Source: Bacillota bacterium
Lineage (GTDB): Bacteria; Bacillota; Sulfobacillia; Sulfobacillales; Sulfobacillaceae
Length of the DNA stretch: 9,661 nt
Direction: 5' to 3'
NCBI GenBank assembly: GCA_023488565.1
Contig: JAMDDZ010000143.1
Coordinates: 1 to 9,661, forward strand
In this document: piece by piece, positions 1-7,096 of the stretch
Layout of the letters: every line of letters starts with the position of its first letter
Position numbering within the stretch: position 1 is the stretch's first letter
Translations under genes and position numbers: made by a program
Notes under the pieces: generated by a model
The model's input: the letters and a program-made list of their open reading frames with translations, nothing else
Databases searched by the model: none
Told to the model about the DNA's origin: nothing

Positions 1-1787
1 CAGAATTAAACGTCCGCCGCACGGTAGCGCGTATTTGGTCGGAAGTTCTTCGACCTCATATGGGAATTTTGGTAGGTGTTTCATTACTCGTGGCTATTAG
101 TGCGGTACTGGGATTAGTTCCGCCTTTGCTGCTACGAACATTGATTGATCGAGCTATCCCGCAAGGACGTTTAATTCTGGTAGAGGAATTAGCGATCGCC
201 ATGCTGATCGTACCGATTGTGAGAGGAGGACTGTCGGCTGCAGAAAATTATCTGAATGTTATTATTAGCCAGCGTATAATGTTCGATTTGCGCAATCGAT
301 TGTATCACCATGGCCAGTTATTGGGTCTTGATTTCTTCACGTCAACCCGATCGGGGGAAATCCATTCACGATTCCTTAATGATGTTGGGGCCTTACAACA
401 GGTGCTTTCCGGTAATTTAGTGTCGACACTTTCCAATTTTCTCACCCTGATCTTTACTGTCATAACGATGTTTTATCTTAGTTGGCGTTTGGCTGTCGTC
501 AGCATTGTGGCTCTTCCGTCTTTTGCGTTTCCTGTCTTGCATTTTGGCCGGAGGCGTTACCAAGCGGTTACTGACAGCCAAAAGGCTTTGTCGAAGTTGA
601 CCATGCTACTAGAAGAGACTCTCTCGTTATCAGGGCAGATTATCATGAAAGGTTTTGGAACCCAGGAACAAGAACGAGAACAATTTCGTGCGACTAATGA
701 TGCAGTCCGTAAGGCGTTGATACGGCAATCTCTGGTCGGGCAATGGTTGCGAGTCGCGGTTCAGGTACTCTCGTCCATCGGTCCGGCACTTCTTTATGGT
801 TATGGTGGCTATTTAGCGGTAACTGGGCGAGTAAAAGTTGGCACGGTGGTCGCTTTTGCCGCATATCTTACTCGCCTTTATGCACCAGCATCCAGTTTGG
901 CTGGGATTAACACCACTTTAATGGGTGGACTCGCGTTGTTTGATCGCATATTTCGATTTATAGATATCCCAGTGTCAATTCCGTTACCTAATCCCGGTCT
1001 TTCGTTGCCTCGGGAGTTGCCCAGGCACAGCCCTGCCATAGAATTCGAACGGGTAACCTTCGGATATCATGCTGACCGTCCTGTTCTCCATGACTTATCT
1101 TTTAACGTGGAGATGGGGACTCTCGTTGCAATGGTCGGCCCTAGCGGTGCTGGAAAAAGCACCGTGCAGGCGCTCATGGCACGGTTTTATGACCCGACAT
1201 TTGGAATCGTAAAACTCGCGGGAATCGATCTCCGTGAAGTAAACGATACAGATTTAAGACAAATCGTAGGAATGGTCACACAAGATATTTTTCTTTTTCA
1301 TACATCGTTGTGGGAAAACATTACCTATGGGAGTGGTGAGATGGATCGGCCCATCGTTCAGCGCGCAGTAGAAGCGGCACAATTAGAAGACCTGGTAGCG
1401 CGATTGCCTCAGGGTCTCGACACTGTTGTCGGAGAAAGAGGGTACCGTTTGTCAGGGGGAGAAAAGCAGCGGGTGGCAATTGCGCGCGCTATCGTTCGCA
1501 ATCCTGCAATCTTGTTGCTTGACGAAGCCACAAGCTCTTTGGATACACACGCTGAACGCCGTATTCAGGAGGCATTAAGCTATTTGTTTCATGGGAGAAC
1601 GGTTGTGGCCATAGCGCATCGCCTATCTACTGTGATGGCTGCGGATAAGATTCTGGTATTGTCACAGGGTTATTTGATCGAACAAGGTCGCCACCATGAC
1701 TTGGTCCAGGCCAATGGCCTCTATGCCAGCCTGTATCGGGAGCAGTTTCGCAATGAATGGGAAATTAACACTGCTTCAGCACCGTAA
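1..1787 (+). CDS. ABC exporter half-transporter, permease + ATPase, 5' truncated by window
   Basis: This is a type I ABC exporter subunit (MsbA/MdlB/LmrA-like half-transporter) that would dimerise in the cytoplasmic membrane and export a substrate using ATP. Numbering from the ATG at 60, residues 1-290 are the permease. Hydrophobic stretches lie near 5-25, 120-160 and 232-280, and the coupling-region pattern FFTSTRSGEIHSRFLNDV is clear. The ATPase follows from about 327: Walker A GPSGAGKS at 360-367, Q-loop Gln408, signature LSGGE at 464-468, Walker B ILLLDE at 484-489, D-loop SSLD and switch His520. All catalytic residues are present, so it should be active. The ATG at 60 has no good ribosome-binding site, and the same frame is open back to base 3 with family-like sequence (VRRTVARIWSEVLRPH before the ATG). 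The real start is therefore upstream of the window. It converges on the minus-strand block, so it is not in that operon. Substrate is unknown. Confidence 0.93.
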   Translation, partial: ELNVRRTVARIWSEVLRPHMGILVGVSLLVAISAVLGLVPPLLLRTLIDRAIPQGRLILVEELAIAMLIVPIVRGGLSAAENYLNVIISQRIMFDLRNRLYHHGQLLGLDFFTSTRSGEIHSRFLNDVGALQQVLSGNLVSTLSNFLTLIFTVITMFYLSWRLAVVSIVALPSFAFPVLHFGRRRYQAVTDSQKALSKLTMLLEETLSLSGQIIMKGFGTQEQEREQFRATNDAVRKALIRQSLVGQWLRVAVQVLSSIGPALLYGYGGYLAVTGRVKVGTVVAFAAYLTRLYAPASSLAGINTTLMGGLALFDRIFRFIDIPVSIPLPNPGLSLPRELPRHSPAIEFERVTFGYHADRPVLHDLSFNVEMGTLVAMVGPSGAGKSTVQALMARFYDPTFGIVKLAGIDLREVNDTDLRQIVGMVTQDIFLFHTSLWENITYGSGEMDRPIVQRAVEAAQLEDLVARLPQGLDTVVGERGYRLSGGEKQRVAIARAIVRNPAILLLDEATSSLDTHAERRIQEALSYLFHGRTVVAIAHRLSTVMAADKILVLSQGYLIEQGRHHDLVQANGLYASLYREQFRNEWEINTASAP

Positions 1788-1817
1788 AATTATCATGGTC
1801 ATAGGCGGGTAGTTACG

Positions 1818-2249
1818 TCAAGACGCCACGGAGGTGGTGGCCAACACCACGAATAGAGCCACTACACCGATTCGGGCGAGTAATCTTCCCCGTGCAATTG
1901 CCAACAAACCCATTACCCGAACATCTTCTCAGGCAATTATTATGAGCATGAGGATACTCACTGGCATCAATACGGAACCGAGCGCTTGGGTCCACAAGTC
2001 GGCGGAGCCAATAGACAGATGGGGCCACAGCGCACTCAGAGAGCAACCGTCACCTTTGTGGAGATCTTTTGGGCATGCTGTCAGGCACGGAATGTTGCCG
2101 GACCACACGGCGTTCTCCTGCCAATAAATCATCCAGGAGGCAACGGTGTTTCCTACTAGGGTAATGGCAACGATTCCAATGGGACTGTTTTCCAAAGAAC
2201 TTTCGGTGAAATCTACAGAAATCGGAATTCGAGAGTCATAGGATGTCAT
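1818..2249 (-). pseudogene. Small membrane protein of unknown family, interrupted by in-frame TGA
   Basis: I do not recognise this family. The frame from an ATG at 2249 runs 106 codons to a TGA at 1931-1929. It then stays open in the same frame for another 36 codons to a second TGA at 1820-1818. Both parts look like one membrane protein: a hydrophobic helix (IGIVAITLVGNTVASWMIYW), a loop with three cysteines (IPCLTACPKDLHKGDGC), a second helix (LGSVLMPVSILMLIIIA), then after the stop a basic stretch (IARGRLLARIG) and a third helix (VVALFVVLATTSVAS). The cysteine loop between helices recalls thiol-redox membrane proteins in a general way, but I see no matching signature. No Shine-Dalgarno precedes 2249, so the start is uncertain. 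The downstream part could alternatively be a separate 31-residue ORF from an ATG at 1913. It may be a nonsense-mutated gene, a sequencing error, or two small genes. Confidence 0.4.
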
Positions 2250-2329
2250 TAGTCTATTACAGGTGAATTGCGACGATTATCTTAGAAAGGGTTAGCATGG
2301 CCACCTCAGATTACCTGCCCATCCTTCGG

Positions 2330-2358
2330 GCCCCCGGATCCCAAAAGGGGATCGGGGC
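2330..2358 (-). terminator. GC-rich hairpin downstream of the sulfatase gene
   Basis: GATCCC at 2337-2342 pairs with GGGATC at 2348-2353 around a 5-nt loop. The stem continues after a one-base bulge with CCCC (2332-2335) against GGGG (2354-2357). It lies in the 278-nt gap between the sulfatase stop (2528) and the small membrane gene (2249), where I see no convincing gene. No U-tract follows on either strand, so it may be a factor-dependent terminator, an RNA-stabilising 3' structure or something else. Its presence as a structure is clear; its role is a guess. Confidence 0.35.
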
Positions 2359-2527
2359 TCATTTGGTAGCCGCGATCCTCTTTAAGGCATCAAACTTAAG
2401 AAATTGTTTGAGTACCGTAAGGTGGTTTGAAACATTGGGGGAGATTGGCCGGACATTTTCAATGATGAGACTAAGAAATTCAACACTGCGCAATATCTGC
2501 GCTTTACTGAAGAACATCCAAGCTCCG

Positions 2528-4186
2528 CTATAACCCCAAACGCGAAAATTGTTCTGGCGGAGTTCCCTCCTCGCTCATCAAATCTTTCATCATGTTCGAC
2601 ATCTTGCGATGGACCATCACGTTCGAACCGCATAGATTACGCTCTTGAAACATCGGGTCGGTTCGTTGATAGAGAAAAGTTTCGCCACTTTGCTGGAGAC
2701 CATCGATAACCCAAGGTATGCGCCATACCGGCCAGTCAATGCCAGGAAGGTATGGGCCTGAAGTGATTTCTTTTAAGACAGAAAGACGCGCCTTGGAAAT
2801 ATGCGGCAAGCGACACGAATAAATGAAGAGTGGCGCGTTGGTGTTGTCGAATCCTTGTAGCAACGTATAGTCTCCATTCGTGCACCCCGCACCTTGGCCA
2901 AATGTTCCATAAAGCACTGCATCGCGATGATGTCGAACATGATGAAAGATTTTGTAGAAGTTTTAGTAGCGATCGTCCGTGTGGAGCAGTGTATTGATTG
3001 ATCCCCACTGCGTCAATTAAGGTTGGGTTCAAGTCCACAGTCTGCGTCAAGGAAGTAATAGACCCACGCTGTAACGATGGGGGCAGATCTGGGTGCCAGA
3101 TGATAAGGGGAATTTGCGCATGGCTGCCGAAATGGGGGTGGCTTTTGCCAAACGCGTGGCGCTCACCCAACTCATGACCATGGTCTGTGGTAACGACCAA
3201 CATCGTGTCTTGCCATGCATTTATCCGGTCCATGGTATCTAGCAGCGTACCAAACCAGCGATCTAACATCGTTAATTTCCCCAAATATTGGCCTCGGATA
3301 AAGTCCAACTCTTCAGGACGGGCATATTCAAAAAATTTGGCCATAGCTTCGGAATCTTGATACGGGGGCCACATGGTGAAGTCTGATTGTACAGACTGGG
3401 TCCACATCGATCGATATGGTTCTGGGAGGTGAAAAGGCTCATGTGCTCCAAAAGACTCAATATGCAGATAAAACGGTCCGTGTCCGTAATTGGTAGTCAA
3501 CCACTGGGTTGCCTGTTGAAATACGCGCGCTGAAAAAAAGTCGTCCTCGGTCTGGAAATGGCGAACGTTTTGATAGTAGCGGGTCCCCCAGCCAGGACGC
3601 CAACGATTAATCGCTTGCACCCACGAAGGAAGAGTCTCTATGGCGTCGATATGCCAGTTGTCATTTTCATAGCCTCGTATGAACTCGGTTCCTTGAAACG
3701 ATTGTGTGTAGCCGTGGGCGCCTTCTTGCCAATAATGGTAGTGGTCCGTGATGATCATAGTTTTGTGGCCATGTGAAGCAATAAGTTGGGGCAGGACGGT
3801 GTCAAAGGGTTCCAAATGGCCCCATGGCCTCCAAAGAAAGTCCTTACGTCCTGTAAACAGTTCGCGTCGTGCCGGCATGCACGGGAGAGACGGTAGTGGT
3901 CCGTGATGATCATAGTTTTGTGGCCATGTGAAGCAATAAGTTGGGGCAGGACGGTGTCAAAGGGTTCCAAATGGCCCCACGGCCTCCAAAGAAAGTCCTT
4001 ACGTCCTGTAAACAGTTCGCGTCGTGCCGGCATGCACGGGAGAGACCCAACAAAATGATTGTCGAATCGTACCCCGCGGTTTGCCAAACGTTCCAGGTTA
4101 GGGGTAACCCCCGTTGGGCCGCCGTATGGATCTAGAAGATGGCGGTTCACCGAGTCCATCAGTACAAAAATCACATTCATCGTCAT
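2528..4186 (-). pseudogene. Type I (formylglycine) sulfatase, broken as assembled by a 155-bp duplication and one indel
   Basis: This is an alkaline-phosphatase-superfamily sulfatase that would hydrolyse a sulfate ester. The N-terminus MNVIFVLMDS is the first core strand with metal-ligand Asp11. CMPAR at 51-55 (SLPCMPARRELFTGR) is the CxPxR motif whose Cys is converted to formylglycine. Further on, TTDHGHELGERHAFGKSHPH supplies the second metal-ligand cluster, and a typical C-terminal region ends PPEQFSRLGL. There is no signal peptide, so the enzyme should be cytoplasmic; a formylglycine-generating enzyme would be needed and is not in this window. Three frame segments carry it: 4186 to about 3892, about 3878 to 2950, and about 2950 to 2528. 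A tandem 155-bp duplication (3737-4046) and one extra base in the T4 run at 2950-2953 cause the breaks. Removing both (1659 minus 156 = 1503 nt) gives exactly 500 codons plus stop. An AGGAGG lies 4 nt before the ATG at 4186 and 10 nt before the ATG at 4180; the latter better fits the family start. Confidence 0.88.
3737..4046. repeat. 155-bp tandem duplication, two copies, one mismatch
   Basis: Copy 1 is 3737-3891 and copy 2 is 3892-4046, directly abutting. They differ at a single base, T at 3825 versus C at 3980. In the sulfatase frame this is a synonymous Pro CCA/CCG change. Because 155 is not a multiple of three, the extra copy shifts the sulfatase frame. The flanks show no microhomology at the breakpoints (t/c before, c/g after). 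The duplicated segment encodes the region from just after the formylglycine motif to the MIITDHY strand. Confidence 0.97.
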
Positions 4187-4190
4187 TTAC

Positions 4191-4196
4191 CCTCCT
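4191..4196 (-). promoter_or_regulatory. Sulfatase ribosome-binding site
   Basis: AGGAGG on the minus strand, 4 nt from the ATG at 4186 and 10 nt from the ATG at 4180. Both starts are in frame and differ by two residues (MT). The family normally begins with the hydrophobic strand NVIFVLMDS, which favours the inner ATG. Confidence 0.7.
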
Positions 4197-4214
4197 GTCG
4201 GTTTCCTCACCCAG

Positions 4215-4258
4215 TGTCATGAAAAATGTCATGGGTGGTTATGAACTTTCATGTCATG
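4215..4258. promoter_or_regulatory. Three direct TGTCATG repeats (CATGACA on minus) upstream of the sulfatase
   Basis: TGTCATG occurs at 4215-4221, 4227-4233 and 4252-4258 within the 78-nt gap between the double ABC gene and the sulfatase. The spacings are 12 and 25 bp, about one and two helical turns plus a little. The first two copies are also framed by CACCCA (4209-4214) and TGGGTG (4232-4237), which could form an imperfect hairpin with an inner CAT/ATG pairing. This could be an operator or an intercistronic RNA structure. No sigma-70-like promoter is obvious nearby. Confidence 0.35.
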
Positions 4259-4264
4259 GACCGA

Positions 4265-4810
4265 TTAAGCGCTGTGAGGTTGTGGAGTCACCACAATGTC
4301 CACTCCGGAAGGGGGTTCGTGGTCTTGGGAGTGCCAAAGCGTGACGACCGTGGAGGCAGGGAAGAAGTCGCGCAGCGGGTGCCCATCAAGGTTGACACGG
4401 TCTGTTAGTACTAACACTGGCGATCCGACGATGGCTTGCGCCAAGGCGACCCGTCGGCGTAGATCTTCATCGAGTGTTTCAGGCAAGGATTGGTCAGGGT
4501 CTAAAGATGGCAATCCGACCCGATTCAAGACGTTGCGCACGTCGTCGCGAGTCATGGGCGAACCGTGGGCGACCCCTAGAATTTCTCGAGGGGTGGCTGT
4601 TGGCAAGGGGCTTTCGGCACTAATCAACGCAACACGTCCGGCGGGATGGTCGACACGCCCCTGGAGAGGCTGTCGCAATCCTGCTAACGTTTCCAGAAGC
4701 AACTCTCCCTCGTTGCCCGCGTGGACTGCGTACATGGTGCGCTCCGGTTGCAACCAGCCGAATTGGGGGGATCTATCCGTAAGTTGCAGCCCTTCCACAG
4801 CTAAAGCCAT
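4265..4810 (-). other. Degenerate nucleotide-binding domain (pseudo-ATPase) of the double ABC protein
   Basis: The domain follows the order of an ABC ATPase but has lost its catalytic residues. The Walker A position (about 4723-4691) reads AVHAGNEGELLLETLAGL, with no GxxGxGKS and no lysine. The Q-loop strand reads VALISAESPL, with no glutamine. The signature region (about 4477-4460) reads TLDEDLRRRVALAQAIV in place of LSGGQ. Walker B (about 4417-4400) reads VLVLTDRVNLD, without the DE pair. The switch strand TVVTLWHSQD keeps a histidine. Flanking structural positions (LAGL, RRVALAQAIV, VLVLTD) are conserved in an open frame of some 180 codons. This argues for selected loss of catalysis rather than random decay. 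Identification rests on motif order and spacing only. Confidence 0.75.
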
Positions 4811-5331
4811 CCCGGTGGGTAGCGCAGGGGATATACGAGGTCCAGAACCTTCTCCCTCTGGCAACGGAAAGGAATCGACCAACGAAAATACTCGATCGGC
4901 ATTGGCTTGCATTGTACGCACGACCAAGTACACTCCAAACCCTCCGCCAAACCCATCAATTTTACCGGCATATGCCATTACGGCGACCAGCGTACCCAAA
5001 AGCAATTGCCCGTGAATGATCATGGTGCCCCCTACAATCCACAACAAGACCGTGATTAACGTATAATGAAGACCAAACACGTCCCCGAACCACCCATGCA
5101 TAACGGACGAGGTCAGCCCTAAATCCGCTAATCTTTGATTTTTCTTACCAAAGGTGTGCTCAGCATCCGCCACTTTGTCTTCTTCTTGAATACGTATGAG
5201 AACTGTTGGGTCCAGGGTTTTTAGCACAAAGGTATTGAGGTCTTCCACCTGTTCGAATATGGGAATATGGTGCGGTTGATCCCGTAAAATAATTTGCCCC
5301 CGTATCGCAACAACGGAATAAAGAGCAAGGT

Positions 5332-5349
5332 GATAAGGAGGATAAGGAG
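5332..5349. repeat. 9-bp tandem repeat, two copies
   Basis: GATAAGGAG occurs twice back to back. On the minus strand it encodes a repeated Leu-Leu-Ile in a transmembrane helix of permease 2, so it is frame-neutral and may be ordinary low-complexity membrane coding. Confidence 0.6.
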
Positions 5350-5398
5350 GCCTAGCCGCCAACTTAAGATTGTCATAAAGATAATCGACGGTATAATC

Positions 5399-5422
5399 GG
5401 CAAGAACAGCCATGTCAAATTG
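5399..5422. repeat. 24-bp dispersed direct repeat, copy in permease 2
   Basis: Positions 5399-5422 match 6913-6936 at 23 of 24 bases, with 20 consecutive identical bases (5403-5422 and 6917-6936). Here it encodes NLTWLF in permease 2. The two copies lie in non-equivalent parts of the two permeases, so shared ancestry of the domains does not explain the match. Confidence 0.85.
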
Positions 5423-5658
5423 GAAATTTCCCCATACGCGGAATATAGCGCATTAATATCGTTGAGAAGCCGAGCCATTACGGTGCCTTGCGTCGTACTC
5501 TTCATCTCTGCGGGGGAAAGGCTTTGCATCCGTTCAAATGCCCAATTGCGCATGCGTTGCAACGAGCGATGAGCCAAAAATTCATGCCCTGTAGCGCTGA
5601 GCTCCGCTGAAAACAAATGCACAAAGGGAAACAACGCAATCATAAAGACGGCAAATCC

Positions 5659-5748
5659 GAGCAATTTGATGTTGTGCTGGGGAATCGCCGTATCAATGAT
5701 GGTGAGCAATTTGATGTTGTGCTGGGGAATCGCCGTATCAATGATGGT
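5659..5748. repeat. 45-bp perfect tandem duplication, two copies
   Basis: Copy 1 is 5659-5703 and copy 2 is 5704-5748, identical and abutting. It inserts 15 residues in frame into permease 2 of the double ABC protein, so TIIDTAIPQHNIKLL appears twice in succession. The family has this segment once, at the loop after the first helix. No microhomology is visible at the borders. Confidence 0.97.
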
Positions 5749-6912
5749 CCGCTGAAACAGCGGGACCAAGGTTGCCAAGCCAGCCACTGCGATGACTGCA
5801 TCAGCGAGTACCATGAGCCAATAGGGCCAATATGGTAACATGAAGGCCAGTAATCGACGTAAGGAATTGGTCCGCATTGCGGGCGGTGGCGTAAAGCGCA
5901 CTCCGAGATCCCGAAGCCAATGCCAAAAAGATGGACGCGGATCTGGGTTATGACGACGACGCAAGAATGCTACGCGCGTGCCTTCTGCCGATGGCCACAT
6001 GGCGAAAATGCGGTCCAAGACGCCCCTGAGGTGAGGGAAAAATACAAACGCGCCAATAAAGTTGCTAAACGTATAGGTGTTTTTTGCGAGTAAAGCCGCA
6101 AAAGCGATTAAGGTACCTAACGACATGGTTCCGTGCATGACCTGAATCGCTCCATAAAACCAGATAAACACGGTGGCAACGGCGATGGGAAATGTATAGC
6201 TCATGTGATGAGCATCGCTGATAATACGCGAGGCAATGCTGGTTTCCGAGATTTTCCGGTTGGCCTGCTCATAATCCTGGCGCTGTTTTGCTTCCTGTCC
6301 AAAGAGGCGTGCCCAGGCTGATCCGGCCCAGCCCACAGAACGGACCATCGCTGCATTCAATTCGGCCATATTACCGTATTCTTGCTGACTTAACGTATAC
6401 AGCACGCGTGCGACCACACGGGTTATTAAAAAGAAGGGGGGAAGCGCGATCAACAGCACGAGAGTAAAGTGCCAACTGAGAATAAACATCGCGGTCAGGG
6501 ATACGAAAAGAGACCATCCATTGTTGATAAATCCTAACATCATGTTTAAAAATCCGACCACCCCGCTCATGGCTTCGGGTCTCCAGCCTAATATGGAAAA
6601 CCCGGTACTGGCGATTCCGACATCATTGATCACACGGGTGGTGCTTCGTTCCCGACCCTCCGGTTCTGGGGGGTGTTTAAGGAGTCGACTAAATAAATCG
6701 GTTCGCAGATCTTGCACAATGCCGTTGGATAGGACGCCATGCAGGTAACTACTCATCGCGCCCATGAGAGTTTTCACGAGAAATATAGCGGCCAGTAATT
6801 CTACCAAATGAATTAGCAGAGGCACATTCGCATGTGGCGGCAGGGTCTTATTGATGATCTCCTTGGTGATGAAGGCAGGAATCACCCCGAGCGCAATGCT
6901 TGTAAATGATAA

Positions 6913-6936
6913 GGCGAGAACAGCCATGTCAAATTG
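6913..6936. repeat. 24-bp dispersed direct repeat, copy at the 5' frame break
   Basis: This is the partner of the copy at 5399-5422. In the 5' reading frame it again encodes NLTWLF; in the frame that continues into permease 1 it reads FDMAVLA. The frame break that splits the start of the ABC gene falls inside or next to this copy. Confidence 0.85.
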
Positions 6937-7096
6937 AAGACCACGAGCGGCCAAAACGGTGAAATAAAGCCTATCATACGGAGATAAGAATTCCCGGAGA
7001 CTTTCTCAGGGGACCGGCCACTCAAATCCCAGGTAATTCTGCGCCAGATGGCAAAATCATCCCACGCCTTATGCCAAGTCGTTGGCTTCTTGTTCA

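Noticed and set aside
60..62. ATG at 60 as start of the plus-strand ABC gene
   Set aside because: The frame is open to base 3 with family-like residues (VARIWSEVLRPH) before it and no ribosome-binding site precedes the ATG.
1788..1817. Intrinsic terminator between the converging genes
   Set aside because: No stem with a U-tract is visible; a short GCCAC/GTGGC pairing nearby is too weak to call.
2297..2533. 78-codon plus-strand frame with a fair ribosome-binding site (AGAAAGGG)
   Set aside because: It runs through the strong hairpin at 2330-2358, overlaps the sulfatase end, and its product has no protein-like domain or known pattern.
2436..2709. Plus-strand frame without ATG reading DWPDIFNDETKKFNTAQYLRF and onward
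   Set aside because: It looks somewhat protein-like, but it has no start and half of it is antisense to the well-supported sulfatase C-terminus.
2940..2960. Programmed ribosomal frameshift in the sulfatase
   Set aside because: No slippery heptamer, internal Shine-Dalgarno at useful spacing or clear downstream structure; a homopolymer indel is simpler and the same gene carries a second lesion.
3737..4046. CRISPR or satellite array
   Set aside because: Only two long abutting copies, no spacers, and the unit is coding sequence of the sulfatase.
5221..5413. ATG at 5413 as the start of a separate gene for the C-terminal ABC part
   Set aside because: The first ~30 residues (YTVDYLYDNLKLAARPP) are an out-of-frame reading of permease 2. 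The MAVLA start comes from the 24-bp repeat, and no ribosome-binding site precedes it.
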